Assembly (NCBI RefSeq): GCF_963678635.1
Contig: NC_087067.1
Coordinates: forward strand, 36,402,686 to 36,464,685
Source: Symsagittifera roscoffensis
Taxonomy: Eukaryota; Xenacoelomorpha; Acoela; Convolutidae
Direction of reading: 5' to 3'
Length of the DNA: 62,000 nt
Shown piece after piece: positions 56,201 through 62,000 of this stretch (positions within the stretch are counted from its first letter, which is position 1; each line of letters opens with the position of its first letter). Position numbers and translations under genes: made by a program. Below the pieces are notes generated by a model that ran no database searches, was not told the origin of the DNA, and saw nothing but the letters and a program-made list of their open reading frames with translations.

Positions 56201-56877
56201 TTCTCGTTATAAATTTCTAACTGTATAACCATCAAATGACACGGTGACGAAAATCATGCTTGTAAGCATGTTCGCGGAAGTTTCATAAATTTCAAGAAAC
56301 AATCACCGCTATAATCCAGAAAAAGATCACAACGTCCATCGCAGATTATCTAACTGCAAAAATCTATTCTTAAAAAATAGCAAAGCTTTTTTCAGTGCTT
56401 GAGAAAACATCAGTAACTTTAAGGTGCTTTAATTCAAAATGAAAGTTATTTTCAAATTTGTCAATAGAGATGCAGGTGTTCAATTCTAACCATCGAAAGA
56501 AAACCTGCAAAATAAACGAGAGGCCGCTGAATGCGAAATGCGATCTTTCTTATCCTTTTTCTCCATAATTTCTTCATAAAACTCAAATTTGTTCAGACCA
56601 TGACACTCTTCATAAGTGACACTCTTCATATGGCACTCTATGCGAAGTCGTTCAAGTACTTTTCAGGGTGGTTTTTGTAACAGACTCAAGCACGCACGCA
56701 AACTTTTTGTTTTCATTATATGTACGATTAAACGTCTCTATAATCAATTTGAAAATCAATTCAATCTGCGGACTACTAATTTCACTTTTAAAAAATCAAA
56801 ATTTTCGTTTTACAACTAACTTTTTGGCAAGGATAAATGCCTGGAGCATTCAGTTAAAGTTACTCACCAAACTGTTA

Positions 56878-57910
56878 CCCTTTTTGTACCGACCGTTTGA
56901 AAAATGGAGAGGAACTTTATTCGGGTGTTTTCGTTTTTTCTTCTTTCTACGAAAAATCACTTACCACAAACAATTTTTTTTTCTTTTTTCTACGCAAAAT
57001 TAGCTACCACAAACAATCATCGGAGAGAGTTGAGTGATACATCAAATTAAATCCCTTTAAGTCGTTATTTGATAAAATTTTTCCCGGTGTCGAGAAAAAA
57101 ACGTTTTGAAATTCATGATAGTTCTTCTTGATTCGAGCGATTAAAGCAAGCAAACAGGCTTACAATAGCTTATTTTAATGGCTTTTAACAATACAAAAGC
57201 TTAATTTAAGCCGTAAAACTTAGTTTTACTCGAGTTAAAGTTTTTTTGCGGCTTTTGGAATCAAAAACTTCAAGAAACTGCAAAAAATTGAAAATTTTTT
57301 GTTTCTCTTGTCGTTTTTCTACTAAAATTGTCTTCCAATTTGCCTATTTTTCTATGTTTTTCGATTATGCCTAAGCTCTAGTTTTTGTTTCACATCCTTT
57401 TATCGCATCACGCCAAAACAATGACACTAACAAAAAAACACCACGCATAAAGAAACGGTTTTTTAAAAAGAAATTCATTTTTGTATTTTTAAGACTATGG
57501 CCAAAACATTCTGAGCTACTTGCAGTAACGAGCTATTCTAGTTGTTGTTTTTTTTCACGCAAAATCAAGCACCACAATTACTCATCGGAATGGGTCCAGT
57601 GATAATTGTCAAAAAATTGTCCCCGGTATTGAGAAAAATTGGTTTGATATTTTTGAGATTTAGTCTTATTTTGAGCGATTAAAGCGAGCGAGCTGGCTTA
57701 CAAAAGATTTTTTCTTAAATTAAGCCGTGAAAACTTAGCTTTACTCGAAACAAATTGAAAAAAATTTTGAACATTTAAATTTTTTATTTGATTTTCCAGT
57801 CATTTTGCTACAGAAATTGTTGTCCAAATCGTCTGTTTTACTTTGTTTTTCAAATATGCTTAAGTGTTAGTTTTTCGTTCAGACCTTTTCATCACACCAC
57901 GCAAAAAAAA
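56878..57910 (+). repeat. Dispersed AT-rich repeat, two tandem copies (56878-57540, 57541-57910)
   Basis: Both carry CATCGGA..GGGTTGAGTGATA-like and GCGATTAAAGC segments and the TCACACCACGC(C/A) block. The first runs to the GAGCTACTTGCAGTAACGAG end; the second is internally shortened. The first copy shows the uninterrupted CTTATTTTAATGGC site that is split by a MITE at 42111. Confidence 0.75.
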
Positions 57911-58305
57911 ACTACATTTTGTTAGTTGAATTTACTCAACTACCAGATAAAGACCTTTCAATTACACAGATGGCAATTGACATGAATTTGAAATTGGTGG
58001 CAATCACTATTAGTAGGGCAAAAGCTAAAGGAAATCGCACAACCTCATTTATTTCAAAAAGAGACAAAATGGCCGTAAAACGAGGGCAGAGTATTTTAAA
58101 AGAGAATACGAAGAAAAAACTAGATTTCTAATTAACAAAGAAAATACAGTTTCAAAACTATTATTGAAAATCGTAGAAACTCATATCATAAATCAAATAT
58201 AATTTACATTCACAGCACGCAAACATTATTTACAGGAGATATGTAAAAATACGAAGTTTACAAGTGAAATTGCCCAGTTTTTTAAGTTTATCTTCAGAGT
58301 TCAAA
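57911..58305. other. Spacer downstream of the LYSET gene
   Basis: AT-rich; a 70-codon open frame (57919-58131) has no recognisable motif. It should include the 3' UTR of the minus-strand gene. Confidence 0.4.
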
Positions 58306-58704
58306 TCACTTAACTTTGGCTCCCTTGCCAGCTTTGAAAGTTTGGTCCACTTTCACATGGGGAAGGCGACAGTCGGCTTTATCGCCGAGTAATACACAAT
58401 TCGTGCGAGTGCAAGTGATCAGCAGGGCAAAAATGGAAATGTAAGGCACAAGAAGGATAACAATCCACCAGGAGAACGGCACGTTGAACATGTGTTCAGC
58501 TATCATGTCGTAGATTCCCAACAGCTGTCGATCTTTTTTCTTGTAGTGCTTCGCATGATCCAATGCAAGCTGTGAATACTGGTCGCTTATGTCGAAAAGG
58601 TAATGCATTAAGTAGAAAGTCCCGCCCAGATACATAAGAAGAAGCACCCAGCTAACAGTTTGACGCGTATTGCCTTGCAATTTGGACATAAGGAAGGATT
58701 CCAT
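58306..58704 (-). CDS. LYSET: Lysosomal enzyme trafficking factor, LYSET/TMEM251 homologue
   Basis: The intact 132-codon frame encodes a small Golgi-type membrane protein. Residues 17-37 and 77-98 form two transmembrane helices. Between and around them are the family landmarks as I know them: YLFDISDQYSQLALDH after the first helix, and VPFSWWIVILLVPY with ending LITCTRTNC in the second. The length equals the usual 130 residues. LYSET retains GlcNAc-1-phosphotransferase in the Golgi and so is needed for mannose-6-phosphate tagging of lysosomal enzymes. The C-terminus is lysine-rich (KAGKGAKVK). The coding region has no intron. A TTTTCAG acceptor ends five bases before the ATG, so the start is fixed and a 5'-UTR intron or spliced leader is likely. 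It is the only clearly intact gene here. Confidence 0.85.
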   Translation of the reverse strand: MESFLMSKLQGNTRQTVSWVLLLMYLGGTFYLMHYLFDISDQYSQLALDHAKHYKKKDRQLLGIYDMIAEHMFNVPFSWWIVILLVPYISIFALLITCTRTNCVLLGDKADCRLPHVKVDQTFKAGKGAKVK

Positions 58705-58725
58705 TCAAACTGAAAACAGTTCAAA
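58705..58725 (-). promoter_or_regulatory. 3' splice acceptor just upstream of the LYSET start
   Basis: On the minus strand TTGAACTGTTTTCAG ends at 58710, then TTTGA and ATG. A pyrimidine-rich acceptor this close to the start codon suits a 5'-UTR intron or trans-splicing of a leader. No upstream exon was sought successfully. Confidence 0.5.
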
Positions 58726-58945
58726 ACTCTAGTTAAACAGCGATGCAACGACTATGATCCATTAACACTTTTCATCAAAATAGCGGTATTTTCCTATAAA
58801 AAAAACTAAATTACAAAAGGGGCCCTTCCGTTTAGTTACGGTAAGTGCACAAGCTGGATAGGGCCATACCAGCGATATAAAAATGCATATATATATCAGC
58901 AATGAAGTCATAAATCAGCATTAAATGCATCGTCGTAATTTTAAT
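58726..58945. other. Spacer, no gene seen
   Basis: Contains a TATATATAT stretch at about 58888; it may be upstream region of the LYSET gene. Confidence 0.35.
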
Positions 58946-59610
58946 TTATCTTAGCCGTCCTTCCTCTACAATAGCGCTTATGGAGTTGTCGATACATTGA
59001 ACTTTGCGTAGCGATCTGCACCCCCTTATACAAAGTATAGAGCTCCTCAGGAGCGCGAAGCTTATTTTAGTTCTTATGTAGTTTATAGATTCTGTATAGC
59101 TTTCTTGTCTTTTTTCACTTAGTTTTTCGGCCAATCGCTGCATCGTCCGCGTGGCTGTTGGAGCAGCGCCACCGGTGCATCCAAAAATTAGCGGGCAGAA
59201 GCTACTCTGCTCTACGTTTAAAATTCTTTGCTGATATTTGGAGTTCTTCAGCGTTTCGTGGTATTTGTATGCATCCTTATGCAGTTTTTGCGATGTTTAA
59301 GCATGGGGGTTGAAAATATTCACATCAAAGAAAGCGCGGCTGAATCGTGAACCCCAGAGTCCGTTTGCCTTAATGTCAAGTCGTGCCTCATCTTCAGTTG
59401 TAGTTGAATTGTGACAAAGCTTTCGCCTTGCAACGGCTGAAGTTTCGGCTCAATCTCGACGTCATGGCAAACCTCGTTCATGAGGTTGGCGAATGTGTCT
59501 CTAATTTCATTGTGTCTTATGTGTGTGTAACCACCCTTTGCACAGTGAAGCGCATGTGTCAAGTTAAAATCAGGACCACATGCACATGTGAGTGGGGTTT
59601 TGGTTGGTTC
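58946..59610 (-). pseudogene. Retroelement C-terminal cassette: CCHC finger and restriction-like endonuclease, copy 1
   Basis: Minus strand, in several frames: LTCACG, then HALHC, so C-x-C-x7-H-x3-C; GGYTHIRHNEIRD; NEVCHDVEIEPKLQPL; a R-L-D region with FFDV; then SSFCPLIFGCTGG and a closing RTKISFALLRSSILCIRG. The Cys/His motif followed by a PD-(D/E)xK-like D...DV pattern resembles the restriction-like endonuclease end of some LINE-type or related retroelements common in invertebrate genomes. The last 66 codons (59143-58946) are open; the rest is frameshifted. No RT lies upstream. Confidence 0.6.
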
Positions 59611-60274
59611 CCATCCGTATCTATGATATCAAACATCCGTAACTATGATATCAAACATACCAAATCTTTTCCTATTATACTCGTCAGGTATAAACCTTCA
59701 AAACCAATAGCTTCAAAATCGAGATTGCTTTCAGGGACAATGATTTATCACATACATGCGAGGGGGAGCTTCGCATCACTTTTGATACCACACAAACAAA
59801 AAACTATTGGACGAAAAATGAGAAGCAAGCCAATATGAAAAAAACTACCTTGATGGGCGCGTGCTCACGACGCTATAGAAGCTCATTGAGAGGGGGTAGG
59901 GCCCCCTCGCAACATTTAACATGCGACCCTAGAAATGATGGCGGTTTGTTAGGGCAACTTTTAGATTGTTTTATTTTAAAGATGTGTTTTGTAGTCAAAT
60001 CAGTTAATTAAAATTTGTATCTGAAAAATACAGAACAGAAACAGACATATTCAATATAGTAAAAAAGCACAGCATCAAACCATCCAAAACGGTGTGCAAC
60101 GACAGGCCGAGTTGTGGTACTCGGGAACCGTGAACAGATGGAAGTAGAGCGGGCGATAGACACTGATGAATATGGAACTGGGTTGGCGGAGAGCTATAGC
60201 AGAGAGACAAGAAGGACGACACGGGAAAGGACAGAAGAAAGGCGCATCTAGGAGAGAGTGAACTAAAACACAGA
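59611..60274. other. No gene seen
   Basis: Contains an open frame on the minus strand (60294-60004) rich in Ser and Phe but without motif; probably the 3' untranslated part of the following minus-strand cassette. Confidence 0.4.
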
Positions 60275-60949
60275 CTATCGGTAATTGAGAACATTTACAT
60301 CAGCATCCACCATTCTTACTGGAGAATCTCTCATTTTCCTTTTACCGCGTAGGGCTATCAGAGCGGACTTGATGACGGTAAAACTCAGGCGCTTTCTTAT
60401 ATAGTTCTTAATATCAGCGTAAGAGCAGCCATTCTTAGAGCAAAGTTTCTCCGCTAGAACAGTACAAAAGTGATCGGCCTCTTCAACCATTGCTCCATTA
60501 GTAGCAAAGACAAGGGGGGTGAAACTGGCATGCTCCACTTGCTGAACCCGTTCTAGGTGTGCAGATTTCTTCATCTTCTCGTGGTCGGCAAGAATTAATT
60601 TAACTGGCTTAGCACGGTTCGATGGTGAGTTGATGTGGGTCACTCTGACGTCGTACATCGATTTTTGCATTGGCGTCCAGAAAGACCTGCACGCGATATC
60701 GAGACGAGCGCCTTCTTCAATGTTTCCGCGAATAGTAATTTTTTCCTCATCGGTCAGGGAAATTAGCGGAGGCTCAATGCTTACATCTTTACATACACTA
60801 TCAAGAACATCAGCAAAGAGATCCCGGAAGCAGTTATGGCGCATAATCACAAAGCCACCTAGATTACAATTTAATGAGTGGTCAATGCTGTTATTTTGTC
60901 CACATTCACACTTCATGGCCATGTTGACAAGTGGCCACTCATATCGCAA
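60275..60949 (-). pseudogene. Retroelement C-terminal cassette: CCHC finger and restriction-like endonuclease, copy 2
   Basis: An open frame of 224 codons on the minus strand: RYEWPLVNMAMKCECG, then HSLNC (C-x-C-x7-H-x3-C), GGFVIMRHNCFRDLFADVL, SVCKDVSIEPPL, GARLDIACRSFW followed by MYDVRVTH (the probable nuclease Asp pair), FTPLVFATNGAM, and IRKRLSFTVIKSALIALRG. It aligns throughout with copy 1 at 58946-59610 but is clearly diverged. The open frame is well preserved, although the RT that should precede it is missing, so it is a 5'-truncated insertion or a domesticated or solo domain. Confidence 0.65.
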
Positions 60950-61335
60950 ATTCAGACAATCTCTTTTCCTAATGACCCTTTTGGCCTGATTGTTGTGATA
61001 AACCTTTTAAATAGATTTGGTATGTTTGATGTTTGTGGAGCGCCCTCTGAGGGATTTTAGAGACAGGTTTGTCAAGTGGCTTTTTGTGGGGAGGTTGGAA
61101 ACTGGAACTGGCTTGAAGTGTCTGGTGGTGCACCGCTGGACCTACTGAGCTCGGGTGAGATTGTTCCTTGCTTTTGATTTTTATAATTCGATTTTAAAAT
61201 TTAAATTAATTTAATTGTCTTTAATTTTTTTTATTTGCTGATATATAAAATTCCCACTAACCGCTTATCATGGGTTAATTCAGTCCCTCAAATTCCAGTC
61301 AAAATCCTTTTTTTTAACCTTTACGCTGCGTCAAG
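60950..61335. other. No gene seen
   Basis: AT-rich spacer with T/A runs. Confidence 0.4.
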
Positions 61336-61690
61336 ATGAGGAAAAACAACAAAGAGTGTACAAGCAAAGATTGCTTAAAAACTCCAGGACTGATAAATTG
61401 GATTAGATGTGATTGTTTTTCTAGTTGGTATCATATCAGTTGTGTAAATTATTCTCTTAGCGACTCTAAGAAAACCTAATGGTTTCAGTGTCCATTATGC
61501 GTTGATGTAAAATCTGTTAATAAAGCAACAATAGTAAGGATTAAGTGCTAGAAAATTATGTTAATACAGCTATCTCAAACGTCCGAGTACTCAAGAGAGT
61601 ACCAAAAACTCGCGTGTTCCCAGGCGGAAAGTCTGTCGGACAAAATAAATGACATCGTCTACAATGTAGAAGCTGTTACAAAATGGCTAA
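61336..61690 (+). pseudogene. LINE ORF1 start with PHD finger
   Basis: The ATG at 61336 is followed by CTSKDC, then WIRCDCFSSWYHISC and, past a stop (TAA at 61477-61479), WFQCPLC (ending 61500). This is the C4HC3 order of a PHD finger with Trp before the last Cys pair. The downstream part (AESLSDKINDIVYNVEAVTKW) looks like the start of a coiled coil. This arrangement is typical of ORF1 in CR1/L2-type LINEs. Nothing more of the element is visible before the window ends. Confidence 0.6.
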
Positions 61691-62000
61691 TTTTTTAACG
61701 TCGTTCTTGTTTTTTTTGGAGCAACAGATAAGATGTGGACGCATACATACCACAAGCATGAGCTCTTTGATAAATAAAAAAAAAACGAGTAAATGACGTG
61801 TCACTTTCAAAACCCCATCCCCAAATTGCAAGCCCGCCTCAGAGTGACCTCGAACAGAGAATAACGTTCATAAGTAGTAAGCTCGATGAAGGAAATGTAT
61901 GCTCGATGAAGGAGGAATAAGGCTTGCTGCTTCGGATGACAAAATTGCTCCTTTTTCAACTGATAAAATCAAAAGTTGTTGTCTAACTACCCTCCGCGAG
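61691..62000. other. No gene seen
   Basis: AT-rich; no further LINE motif recognised. Confidence 0.4.

Noticed and set aside
60004-60294. Ser/Phe-rich minus-strand ORF
   Set aside because: Low complexity, no motif; lies just after the stop of the endonuclease-like cassette.

Overview
The window looks like a repeat-rich, AT-rich stretch of an invertebrate animal genome; I cannot place the phylum. Evidence for an animal: a single-exon gene for a LYSET/TMEM251-type lysosomal trafficking factor (58306-58704, minus), a multi-exon trypsin-like protease gene with GT-AG introns (43514-48583, plus), and a dense mixture of retroelements and MITEs of metazoan type. A 200-base run of N (4003-4202) is an assembly gap.

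Layout. 1-4002: AT-rich sequence with a 290-bp tandem duplication and, on the minus strand, what looks like the last two exons of an unrecognised host gene. 4203-5517: a broken Penelope-like element (PLE) whose reverse transcriptase carries a PHD-type zinc finger between RT motifs B and C. 5981-18767: a very long Ty3/gypsy-type LTR element (gag with two zinc knuckles, protease, RT, RNase H, acidic spacer, integrase) with about 3.5 kb of extra coding sequence after integrase. 18790-30200: LINE remnants of CR1/L2/Jockey type (three copies) and a second PLE with the same PHD insertion. 30201-31740: a Ty1/copia remnant split by a 490-bp hAT-type MITE with a perfect 8-bp target duplication. 32.0-35.1 kb, minus strand: a diverged second copy of the Ty3 element's post-integrase protein. 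35.6-37.7 kb, minus strand: an unrecognised, strongly strand-skewed gene-like region. 39.9-43.3 kb: foldback and other repeats. 43.5-48.6 kb: the protease gene. 49.1-58 kb: two MITEs, a decayed LINE, tRNA-derived SINEs and several copies of an AT-rich dispersed repeat. 58.3-62 kb: the LYSET gene and two cassettes resembling a retroelement CCHC plus restriction-like endonuclease C-terminus, then a LINE ORF1 start with another PHD finger.

Almost all retroelement frames are broken by stops and frameshifts, so this is mainly a graveyard of nested insertions around two or three host genes. The most unusual signals are (1) PHD fingers placed inside the catalytic RT core of two diverged PLEs and (2) an unknown protein of about 500 residues, without visible membrane segments, that follows integrase in a 12.8-kb Ty3-like element and recurs 16 kb away on the other strand. 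All family assignments are by reading motifs; no database search was possible.
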